DNA of 33,123 bases, taken from assembly GCF_016890225.1 (NCBI RefSeq), contig NZ_JAFELM010000032.1, positions 1 to 33,123 on the forward strand, written 5' to 3'. Position numbers and translations under genes: made by a program. The notes beneath the pieces are model-generated. The model worked only from the letters and a program-made list of their open reading frames with translations, had not been told where the DNA came from and did not search any database. Shown one piece after another: positions 27,171 through 33,123 of this stretch (position 1 is its first letter; each line of letters opens with the position of its first letter). Source of the stretch: Bacillus suaedaesalsae (GTDB lineage: Bacteria; Bacillota; Bacilli; Bacillales; SA4).

Positions 27171-28313
27171 TTACTTTTGTAATGATTGATCAATAGCTTG
27201 ACGGAATGCAGAGACAATATCTTGATCATTCTCAATTCCTACAGAAATACGTACAAGTCCTCTCGTAATCCCTAACTCATCTAGTGATTCTTGGGATAAA
27301 GCTCGATGAGAAGTAGCGATTGGATACGAAACTGTTGTTTCGATACCAGCGAGAGTCGGAACAATCTTAATCCACCCTAGTGAACTGAAGAAAGTATTAA
27401 CATCACAAAGTGAAGAGTCTAATTCAATTGAAACCATGGCACCATTACCAAGAGGAGATAAACCAGTCGGATAATATACTTTTTTTACACCCCTGTATCC
27501 ATCTAAACCTTTAGCAAGTTCTTCCGCATTATGTGATTGTCTCTCCATACGAATACTTAATGTCTTTAGTCCTCGACAAGCAAGCCAACTTTCAAAAGGA
27601 CTTAAATTCGCACCTAAATTTACAACCTTTTGGGTCACCCTATCCATGAGTGCACTACTACCGACTACAACACCAGCTGTCACATCACTGTGCCCACCAA
27701 TATATTTCGTTGCACTATGAACTACCAAGTCTACTCCAACTTCAAGTGGCTTACACAAAAATGGGGTTGCAAATGTATTATCAATAATCGAAACTAAATT
27801 ATATTCCTTTGCAATTTCGACGACCTGTTTCAAATTTTCTACTCGTAATAATGGATTCGTAACAGATTCACTATAAATCACTTTAGTATTAGGTCGAATT
27901 GCAGCCACTATCTCCTGTTTATTTTCAAAAGAAACAAATGACGCCTCAACTCCAACCTCCTGAAGCTCTTTCGCTATCAATTGAAAAGTCCCACCATACA
28001 AATCATCATTTGCAATGATATGATCCCCAGCATGAGCAACTGACAGAATACTTACAAGTACAGCTGATAATCCAGAAGATGTCGCCACACCCGCGTCAGC
28101 ACCTTCTAAAGCTGCCACACCTTGGCCTAGTTCATCAGTATTCGGATTCCCTACACGTGAATATAAATAATTCCCTTGCCCCTCATAATAACCTTCTAAC
28201 TCTTCTAAACTACGAAACGTAAACGCACTCGTTTGATAAATTGGCGTAACCTTACTATGTATTTGGTCTTTTGATTTCTTTGAATAATGAACGTTTTTCG
28301 TATAAAAGTCCAT
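27171..28313 (-). CDS. Trans-sulfuration family PLP enzyme (cystathionine gamma-synthase/lyase-like)
   Basis: This 380-aa Cys/Met-metabolism PLP enzyme has Tyr106 in NDDLYGGT, Asp178 in SIIDNTFATP and Lys203 in HSATKYIGGHSD as the cofactor-binding residues. YLYSRVGNPNTDELGQGVAALE and the C-terminal LVRISVGIENDQDI are family typical. Cystathionine gamma-lyase, gamma-synthase, homocysteine and methionine lyases cannot be told apart safely by eye. The frame is open to GTG 28328, but ATG 28313 (MDFYTKNVHYS) has AGGGGA upstream. It stands alone: promoter-like TTGACT-N17-TAAAGT at 28347-28375 and its own terminator. No S-box or T-box leader is present, unlike many methionine genes of Bacillus. Confidence 0.85.
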   Translation of the reverse strand: MDFYTKNVHYSKKSKDQIHSKVTPIYQTSAFTFRSLEELEGYYEGQGNYLYSRVGNPNTDELGQGVAALEGADAGVATSSGLSAVLVSILSVAHAGDHIIANDDLYGGTFQLIAKELQEVGVEASFVSFENKQEIVAAIRPNTKVIYSESVTNPLLRVENLKQVVEIAKEYNLVSIIDNTFATPFLCKPLEVGVDLVVHSATKYIGGHSDVTAGVVVGSSALMDRVTQKVVNLGANLSPFESWLACRGLKTLSIRMERQSHNAEELAKGLDGYRGVKKVYYPTGLSPLGNGAMVSIELDSSLCDVNTFFSSLGWIKIVPTLAGIETTVSYPIATSHRALSQESLDELGITRGLVRISVGIENDQDIVSAFRQAIDQSLQK

Positions 28314-28346
28314 TCCGCTTCCCCTCACTGTCCCATATTAATTTGA

Positions 28347-28375
28347 ACTTTACTCTTATAAAGGAAGAAAGTCAA
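28347..28375 (-). promoter_or_regulatory. Possible promoter of the PLP-enzyme gene
   Basis: Minus-strand TTGACT (28370-28375), 17-nt spacer, TAAAGT (28347-28352). The -10 is weak. The untranslated leader would be only about 25 nt, too short for a riboswitch. Confidence 0.4.
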
Positions 28376-28467
28376 TGAAGTCTTTTCTTGTACAAATTCA
28401 TGATTATCGAGTCTAAATTATGTCCATTTTTGGGTAAACAGATAAAGAGAAAAGAAAGGAGATGCTG

Positions 28468-30759
28468 GTGTTGGAACATACTTTACATTATGACTGGAAG
28501 CTTGTATTACTATCTGTACTTATAGCTGTCTTATCTTCATTTTTCGCCTTAGATTTATCATCTAAAGTTTCACAAAATCCATCATCTCAAAAATTAAAAA
28601 CGTTAGTGTTGGGTGCCATCGTGATGGGGATGGGGATCTGGTGCATGCACTTTATTGGCATGCTAGCATATCATTCAACAATTTCAGTTAAGTACAGCTT
28701 AACATTAACAATCTTTTCAATGATATCAGCTATTGTTGCTTCTTTTTTCTCTTTCCTAACCGTTAATCTAAATCGACTTTCATTTGGTTGGTTTATCATT
28801 GCAGGTATTCTAATGGGTACTGCTATTTCCTCTATGCATTATTTAGGAATGGCGGCCATGCAAGTAAATTCTGCTGTAAGCTATGATCGTTTTCTCGTTT
28901 TGTTATCTATATTAGTATCTGTTATTGTTTCTTTTGTCTCCCTTGCAGTATCTTTTTATTGCAAACCTTTAGAGCAAAAATATCACCTTTTAAAAAAAAT
29001 AATAGGATCATTATTAATGGGGGCTAGCATATCATCTATGCATTATATTGGTATGAAGGCTTTCCGTATCCATACTATAGAGAAACAGCACCTTAAACCT
29101 AGTAATCAGGACATGTTCTTACATCTCACTACCAGTGACTTAGGATATTTGATTAGTGTTACTTCCTTACTTATTTTAATTTTAATCATAGTGAATGCAT
29201 ATTGGGATCGAGGACTTGCCATAAAAGGACGTATATTATCTGAAGAACAATTCAAATCCTTGTTTGAATACAATCCATATCTTGTGTTCACATTTAATGA
29301 AAGTGGAGTCATTAGCAATATCAATAAAAAAGGAAAAGCATTTCTGCAACAAAGTTTTAATCATCAACCTATTGTCTTTTATTCTATCTTTGATAAAAAT
29401 GATCAACCATTGATGAAGAATAGTTTTGAACTAATGCTAAAAGGAGAAGTGGTTCTTCCGTTCATTGCTTCCATTCAAATAGGTGAATTTAAACATTCTT
29501 TTTCATGTACATTAGCTCCTATCGTAATAGATGGTCAATTTACTAGTGGATTTTTATTAGCTAAAGACATTACAGAACTTACAATAACAAAGCAAAAAAT
29601 TCAGCAAGTTCAAGAAGAAAAAAGAAGAAAGCAAGAATTAAATGAAGCAATACTAAGTACAATGGCTGAAGGTATTATCCTCTTTTATGAAGATGGAAGT
29701 TTCAATGTGCTTAATGAACAAGTTTCAGAGTTACTCGAAATTGTGATAGATGAAAATTTTAATTCCTTTGATGACCTTACTTATGTGGATGAAGAAAGAG
29801 TAGTGATGGATAATAACGATTTACCTTATAAAATTACATTAAGAACAAATGAACCTGTTAAAGGAAAAGTAATAGGCGTTATGTCTGGAGAGTCAATTAT
29901 TCGATGGATTACCGTTAATTCTAGACCATTGACAACTCAAGATAAAAAAGCAGCTTTAGTTACTTTTTCAGATATAACTGTTCAAAAAATACATGAAATA
30001 AAACTTCGAGAGTCACATACAGAAATCTTAGTAGCTAAGGATGCTGCAGAACGAGCGAATTCCGCTAAATCATTATTCTTATCAAAAATGAGCCATGAGC
30101 TTAGAACTCCTTTAAATTCTATTTTGGGTTTTGCCCAACTACTAGAAATAGATCAGTCGTTAACTAGTCAACAGCATGAATTTATTCAAGAAATACTAAA
30201 TGGAGGTAGACATCTCCAACACTTAATTAACGATGTATTAGATCTATCTAGAATAGAAACTGGTTCAATGAATTTGGCATTAAAATCTTCCTGTCTGATT
30301 AGTATCATCGAAGACTCCATTCGAATGTTGGCTCCCTTAGCTGATAATAGAGGAATTTCTATCGTGTTTAACAAGATTATACTACCACATAACCTTGTCT
30401 ATTTAGATCCAGTCCGAACAAAGCAAATTTTAATAAACTTAATAGATAACGGAATTAAATACACGAGATCAAAAGGAAAAATCATTATTTCTTGTTCAAT
30501 TGTAAAAGATTATGTAATGGTAAGTATTACAGATAATGGTGTCGGTATTCATGAAAAAGAGTTAATACATATTTTTAAGCCATTTTATCGAATTAATGAA
30601 TTTACCGGTAATGGTATAGGAATTGGCCTAACACTGGTTAAAGAATTAGTAAATTTAATGAATGGAAATGTAGGAGTCGAAAGTCAGTTAGGAAAAGGAA
30701 GTACCTTTTGGTTTAGTCTACCACTTGCATTGAACCATGAGCATTCAAAGTCCTCCTGA
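28468..30759 (+). CDS. MHYT-PAS-PAS sensor histidine kinase
   Basis: The protein has about 763 residues. An N-terminal seven-helix MHYT sensor (about 1-240) carries three MHYT-type repeats, WCMHFIGM, SSMHYLGM and SSMHYIGM, whose Met/His may bind metal and sense gas or redox. Two PAS-like domains (about 258-372 and 392-512) and HisKA follow, with phospho-acceptor His543 in MSHELRTPLNSILG. A HATPase domain has INLIDNGIKY, ITDNGVGI and GNGIGIGLTL. MHYT is more often fused to GGDEF/EAL. The frame opens at ATG 28462, but AAAGGAG (28455-28461) touches that ATG, so GTG 28468 or TTG 28471 is the real start. The probable partner is the LytTR regulator 110 bp downstream. Confidence 0.88.
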   Translation: MLEHTLHYDWKLVLLSVLIAVLSSFFALDLSSKVSQNPSSQKLKTLVLGAIVMGMGIWCMHFIGMLAYHSTISVKYSLTLTIFSMISAIVASFFSFLTVNLNRLSFGWFIIAGILMGTAISSMHYLGMAAMQVNSAVSYDRFLVLLSILVSVIVSFVSLAVSFYCKPLEQKYHLLKKIIGSLLMGASISSMHYIGMKAFRIHTIEKQHLKPSNQDMFLHLTTSDLGYLISVTSLLILILIIVNAYWDRGLAIKGRILSEEQFKSLFEYNPYLVFTFNESGVISNINKKGKAFLQQSFNHQPIVFYSIFDKNDQPLMKNSFELMLKGEVVLPFIASIQIGEFKHSFSCTLAPIVIDGQFTSGFLLAKDITELTITKQKIQQVQEEKRRKQELNEAILSTMAEGIILFYEDGSFNVLNEQVSELLEIVIDENFNSFDDLTYVDEERVVMDNNDLPYKITLRTNEPVKGKVIGVMSGESIIRWITVNSRPLTTQDKKAALVTFSDITVQKIHEIKLRESHTEILVAKDAAERANSAKSLFLSKMSHELRTPLNSILGFAQLLEIDQSLTSQQHEFIQEILNGGRHLQHLINDVLDLSRIETGSMNLALKSSCLISIIEDSIRMLAPLADNRGISIVFNKIILPHNLVYLDPVRTKQILINLIDNGIKYTRSKGKIIISCSIVKDYVMVSITDNGVGIHEKELIHIFKPFYRINEFTGNGIGIGLTLVKELVNLMNGNVGVESQLGKGSTFWFSLPLALNHEHSKSS

Positions 30760-30809
30760 TACTAATGAAATTTCAATAGTCTTGGTGAGATATAAGTAAA
30801 TAAGGACTA

Positions 30810-30828
30810 TAGTACCTATTTGGTACTA
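30810..30828. promoter_or_regulatory. Palindrome upstream of the response-regulator gene
   Basis: Perfect inverted repeat TAGTACC-TATTT-GGTACTA, 53 bp before the regulator start and in the gap after the kinase gene. It lacks a T-run, so it is not an intrinsic terminator. It could be an operator, possibly autoregulatory. It does not obviously match the LytTR direct-repeat site I remember. Confidence 0.45.
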
Positions 30829-30881
30829 CGATTGTAGATTTTGGTTAAGATTGGAAAAGCTTAGTAAAGGAGGTGACGATT

Positions 30882-31619
30882 ATGGAAAAACTAAAGATTG
30901 TAATTGCTGATGATGAGTCTACTTCAAGAATACTATTACATCACTTTATAAAGTTATTACCAGATTTTGAAATTATAGATGAAGCAAAAAATGGAGAGGA
31001 ACTAATTAATACTGTTATAAAGGTAAAGCCTGATATTGTTCTTGTCGATATCAACATGCCTGGATTTAATGGATTAGAAGCTGTGAAAATATGCAAAGGT
31101 CTCCTACCTACTCTTCAAGTGATATTTACAACTGGATATAATGAATATGCAGTAGATGCCTTTAATATTTCAGCTACAGATTATGTAACCAAACCAATAG
31201 ATCGAACAAGGCTATCCGAAGCATTAGGGAAAGCAAAAATTAATTTTCAAACATTGAAATCACAACATGCCAATCAAATTGATAAAAAAATAACAATAAA
31301 ATCAGGTCAAACCTTTCTTTATATAAATTTAGAGGATATTCTTTTTATTGAAAAAGAAGGACGTAAAACAGTCATTCATACAAGAAATCAAAAAGTTGAA
31401 TCAAATGATCCCTTACACGAATTTGAGAACAAGTTACACACTTTCTTTTATAAGACACATCGGTCTTACTTAGTAAATTTAAAACAAGTTACCATGATTG
31501 AAGCCTTTGGTGAATCGTATATTGCACATTTTACAAACTCAAATAAAACTGCCCAAATTTCTCGTTTAAAGTTAACAAATGTTCAACAGTTATTGACAGA
31601 GATAGCGGATGTTTATTAA
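30882..31619 (+). CDS. LytTR-family response regulator
   Basis: This 245-aa regulator has a receiver domain (about 1-120) with acidic pair Asp10/Asp11, phospho-acceptor Asp56 in LVDINMPG, Thr84 in IFTTGY and Lys104 in VTKPID. A C-terminal LytTR DNA-binding domain (about 137-240) contains ITIKSGQTFLYINLEDILFIE, KTHRSYLVNLKQV and ISRLKLTNVQQLL. The frame opens at GTG 30873, but that GTG belongs to the AAAGGAGGTG ribosome site, so ATG 30882 is the start. It probably works with the MHYT kinase just upstream. Targets are unknown. Its end overlaps the convergent membrane-protein gene by 4 nt. Confidence 0.92.
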   Translation: MEKLKIVIADDESTSRILLHHFIKLLPDFEIIDEAKNGEELINTVIKVKPDIVLVDINMPGFNGLEAVKICKGLLPTLQVIFTTGYNEYAVDAFNISATDYVTKPIDRTRLSEALGKAKINFQTLKSQHANQIDKKITIKSGQTFLYINLEDILFIEKEGRKTVIHTRNQKVESNDPLHEFENKLHTFFYKTHRSYLVNLKQVTMIEAFGESYIAHFTNSNKTAQISRLKLTNVQQLLTEIADVY

Positions 31620-32158
31620 TTTGTTTTTGCCAATTTACTTATTATATCTACAATCCACTTTAATACTACACCAATTAGAATATAAATCGGAAAAGAATAA
31701 ATATGCTTCCATTGAAAAGGTGCATATATATCTACCATTTCTAATACAGACTCAGATATAAACGATGCGCCAAAAGCCAAAATAATTAAGCTTAATATGT
31801 AAGATTTCCATGGTTTAAACCATTGAAAAATAAGCATATAACAAACAGGAATAACAGATAAATTCACCGCATTTAGTCTTGGTGTATTCGGAATTAAAAA
31901 ATATTTATACGCCCATAGTCCGAAAGAAGTCCCAAGGTCATCGAGAATGGTCGCAATTATTCCTGCACATAAGCCAACAATGATATTTTCCCGTACTTCA
32001 TTCCTGCTATGGAGCTTTGCCCATAAGAACCAAAATGCAATAAAAATAACTAATAACGTCCACCATTGTGGCTCAAATAGTACATGTGTACTGTAATATT
32101 CAATTCTTGCCTCCCCTAACCTTTGCTTCACCTTAAGCATTTCTGTAAAATGGTCCAT
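31616..32158 (-). CDS. Predicted membrane protein (CBO0543-like family)
   Basis: This 180-aa protein has about five hydrophobic segments (about 32-48, 58-78, 96-112, 116-133 and 152-170). The soluble N-terminus (MDHFTEMLKVKQRLGEARIEYY) and the acidic-aromatic pattern in the helices (EPQWW, DDLGTSFGLWAY, SESVLEMVDIY) recall the CBO0543 family of Firmicute membrane proteins, whose function is unknown. ATG start with GGAGG. It lies 12 bp after the 77-codon gene on the same strand, presumably one operon. Its stop overlaps the stop of the LytTR gene. Confidence 0.7.
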   Translation of the reverse strand: MDHFTEMLKVKQRLGEARIEYYSTHVLFEPQWWTLLVIFIAFWFLWAKLHSRNEVRENIIVGLCAGIIATILDDLGTSFGLWAYKYFLIPNTPRLNAVNLSVIPVCYMLIFQWFKPWKSYILSLIILAFGASFISESVLEMVDIYAPFQWKHIYSFPIYILIGVVLKWIVDIISKLAKTN

Positions 32159-32170
32159 ATTGCTTCCTCC

Positions 32171-32404
32171 TTAATTCTGAATTCCGAAGCAGTAGTGGAC
32201 CGCTGGTTCTATGGCCCATTCATGATTTTGGGAGGAGAATTTCTCAGTAAGACATTCCACTTCATGGTCGTCCAAATTATTCAAATCTAGCTTAATTTGT
32301 GTCACGCGCTCATCATCTGTATAAATACTAAGACATACAATCGGGAAGTTTGTTTCCTCTACGATGAGAACATCCCTATGATTTTGTAATAGAATCACCG
32401 ACAT
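32171..32404 (-). CDS. Hypothetical 77-residue protein
   Basis: I do not recognise this gene. The product is small, soluble and acidic, starting MSVILLQNHRDVLIVEETNF, with alternating hydrophobic residues that suggest beta strands (VLIVEE, IVCLSIY, VTQIKLDL) followed by a short helix and CFGIQN at the end. The frame is open to TTG 32425, but GAAGGGAGAAGG followed by six T and ATG 32404 indicates the real start. Coding status is supported by the ribosome site and the tight spacing to the next gene. Confidence 0.6.
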   Translation of the reverse strand: MSVILLQNHRDVLIVEETNFPIVCLSIYTDDERVTQIKLDLNNLDDHEVECLTEKFSSQNHEWAIEPAVHYCFGIQN

Positions 32405-32645
32405 AAAAAACCTTCTCCCTTCCAAAATTTATTAAGATACCATGATAGTATGGAATATTTAGTTTTGTTTATGTTTGTGTTACATCAAATGTTTGATTCT
32501 TTGTATAAGATGTTGAGATTGAGTAATTTTAAAAACGTCTATCCTTCTATCTACCTTTACTACGCCCTACATTTACGGCCTTCTCATTATGCCATTATAT
32601 AAGTATCTACTTATCTGAAGTTGAATTTTTATAGACTTATATACA
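32405..32645. other. 241-bp AT-rich intergenic region
   Basis: It lies between the 77-codon gene and the 5S-like unit. It contains a 14-bp palindrome ATCAAATGTTTGAT near 32485-32498. A promoter for the 77-codon gene must lie here, but I see no strong -35/-10 pair. Confidence 0.4.
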
Positions 32646-32646
32646 C

Positions 32647-32681
32647 AAAAAAGAGTAACTGATTTACAGTTACTCTTTTTT
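32647..32681 (-). terminator. Terminator of 5S-like unit 1
   Basis: A perfect 15-bp stem (32647-32661 and 32667-32681, loop TAAAT on the minus strand) includes A- and T-runs. It lies 7 bp after the 5S-like 3' end. Confidence 0.9.
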
Positions 32682-32687
32682 CACGTT

Positions 32688-32803
32688 GCTTGGCAACGTC
32701 CTACTCTCACAGGGACTTGCGACCCAACTACCATCGGCGCTCAAGCTTAACTTCCGTGTTCGGGTTCGGACAAAAATGAGCGGCGAATCTCTTCGTCGGC
32801 TTC
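32688..32803 (-). rRNA. 5S rRNA-like unit 1 with non-canonical 5' third
   Basis: On the minus strand, about 76 nt (32688-32763) match the 3' two-thirds of Bacillus 5S rRNA: CCGAACACGGAAGTTAAGC, GCGCCGATGGTAGTTGGG and CCCTGTGAGAGTAGGACGTTG up to CCAAGC. The 5' third differs: where 5S has the GGTGGCGA...ACACCCGTTCCCATA region, this copy has GAAGCCGACGAAGAGATTCG then CCGCTCATTTTTGTCCGAAC. The strand that should pair with CGTTGCCAAGC to close helix I is absent. It is likely a chimeric or decayed 5S, or a 5S-derived RNA. A possible upstream promoter has TACAAT near 32897-32902. Confidence 0.6.
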
Positions 32804-32947
32804 ACTCACTCAGATCCTCACGTACAGTCATACGCTCCGGTCTTCTCTCATTTTGCTTCCCTCGACCTTCTTGCTCCTTTTTGCCCTCACCATATATTGT
32901 ACCTACTCCAAACTTTACGTCATGACGGACTATAAAAACCAACAAAA

Positions 32948-32977
32948 AAAGAGTAACTGATCAACAGCTACTCTTTC
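32948..32977 (-). terminator. Terminator of 5S-like unit 2
   Basis: Minus-strand stem AAAGAGTAGCT / AGTTACTCTTT with one mismatch near the loop, followed by TTTTGTTG. It is a close copy of the unit 1 terminator. Confidence 0.85.
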
Positions 32978-32983
32978 TCATTT

Positions 32984-33123
32984 GCTTGGCAACGTCCTAC
33001 TCTCACAGGGACTTGCGTCACAACTACCATCGGCGCTCGAGCTTAACTTCCGTGTTCGGGTTCGGACAAAAATGAGCGGCGAATCTCTTCGTCAGCTTCA
33101 TTCGTTCAGATCCTCACGTACTG
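32984..33123 (-). rRNA. 5S rRNA-like unit 2 (runs to the window edge)
   Basis: This is a near copy of unit 1, exactly 296 bp away, with the same 5S-type 3' part (32984-33059), the same unusual 5' third and the same upstream GTACGTGAGGATCTGA block. Differences are few: ACC/TCA near 33018, a C/G change in the helix II region, and CGG/CAG and several changes in the upstream segment. The change near 33018 breaks the GGG/CCC helix IV pairing of unit 1. The true rRNA operon 5S gene is presumably further right, outside the window. Confidence 0.55.

Noticed and set aside
28314-28461. S-box (SAM) or T-box leader before the trans-sulfuration-family gene
   Set aside because: The likely leader is only about 25 nt and I found none of the conserved S-box or T-box blocks.
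32686-32925. 79-codon plus-strand frame over the 5S-like unit
   Set aside because: It is antisense to a 5S-like RNA and its terminator, with no ribosome site; the openness is explained by the RNA sequence.
32405-33123. Assignment of the rRNA-adjacent units to a named Rfam family such as Bacillaceae-1
   Set aside because: Location near rRNA is suggestive, but I could not match the two-hairpin consensus by eye, so no family is claimed.

Overview
The window looks like a spore-forming, AT-rich Firmicute of the family Bacillaceae. The protein-coding backbone follows, from memory, the Bacillus subtilis order yeaC-yeaD-yebA-guaA-pbuG ... groEL-groES-ydiL-ydiK ... tatC-tatA-rex-moaC-ydiF-tsaD-rimI-tsaB-tsaE-thiL. 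There is a spore germinant receptor operon, CIRCE control of groESL and purine-sensing guanine riboswitches, all typical of Bacillus relatives.

Layout. 1-600: 5' end of a 16S rRNA gene on the minus strand with its leader and two tandem sigma-A promoters. 640-4085: purine block on the minus strand, pbuG and guaA, each with its own promoter, guanine-type riboswitch and intrinsic terminator, plus PurBox-like sites between them. 4082-8405: overlapping moxR / DUF58 / transglutaminase operon. 8406-8993: gene-free stretch with an orphan hairpin and a possible sigma-G promoter. 8994-12707: germinant receptor operon in the unusual order B-A-C. 12708-13232: gene-free, with ten degenerate repeats at 20-21 bp intervals, then the groEL terminator. 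13233-15334: groESL with CIRCE. 15529-16508: CPBP-family membrane protein and YdiK. 16634-18376: chemoreceptor. 18410-20480: Tat translocase and Rex genes bracketed by two related palindromic, MITE-like elements. 20485-23061: moaC and ABC-F gene ydiF. 23062-23441: dense non-coding region with a DnaA-box cluster, a 23-bp perfect stem and a tandem 39-bp repeat. 23442-27056: tsaD-rimI-tsaB-tsaE-thiL operon. 27171-28313: trans-sulfuration-family PLP enzyme. 28468-31619: MHYT-PAS histidine kinase and LytTR response regulator. 31616-32404: a membrane protein and a 77-residue protein of unknown role. 32646-33123: two tandem 5S rRNA-like units (296-bp period), each with its own terminator but with a non-canonical 5' third.

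How it works together. The purine block couples guanine sensing to uptake (PbuG) and GMP synthesis (GuaA). The tsa genes supply most of the t6A37 tRNA modification machinery. The Tat and Rex genes form one minus-strand unit. Most genes are ordinary housekeeping. The most interesting material is non-coding: the DnaA-box cluster, the phased repeats, the MITE-like pair, the PurBox/terminator overlap and the 5S-like units. The window shows no prophage, transposase gene, CRISPR array or defence island.
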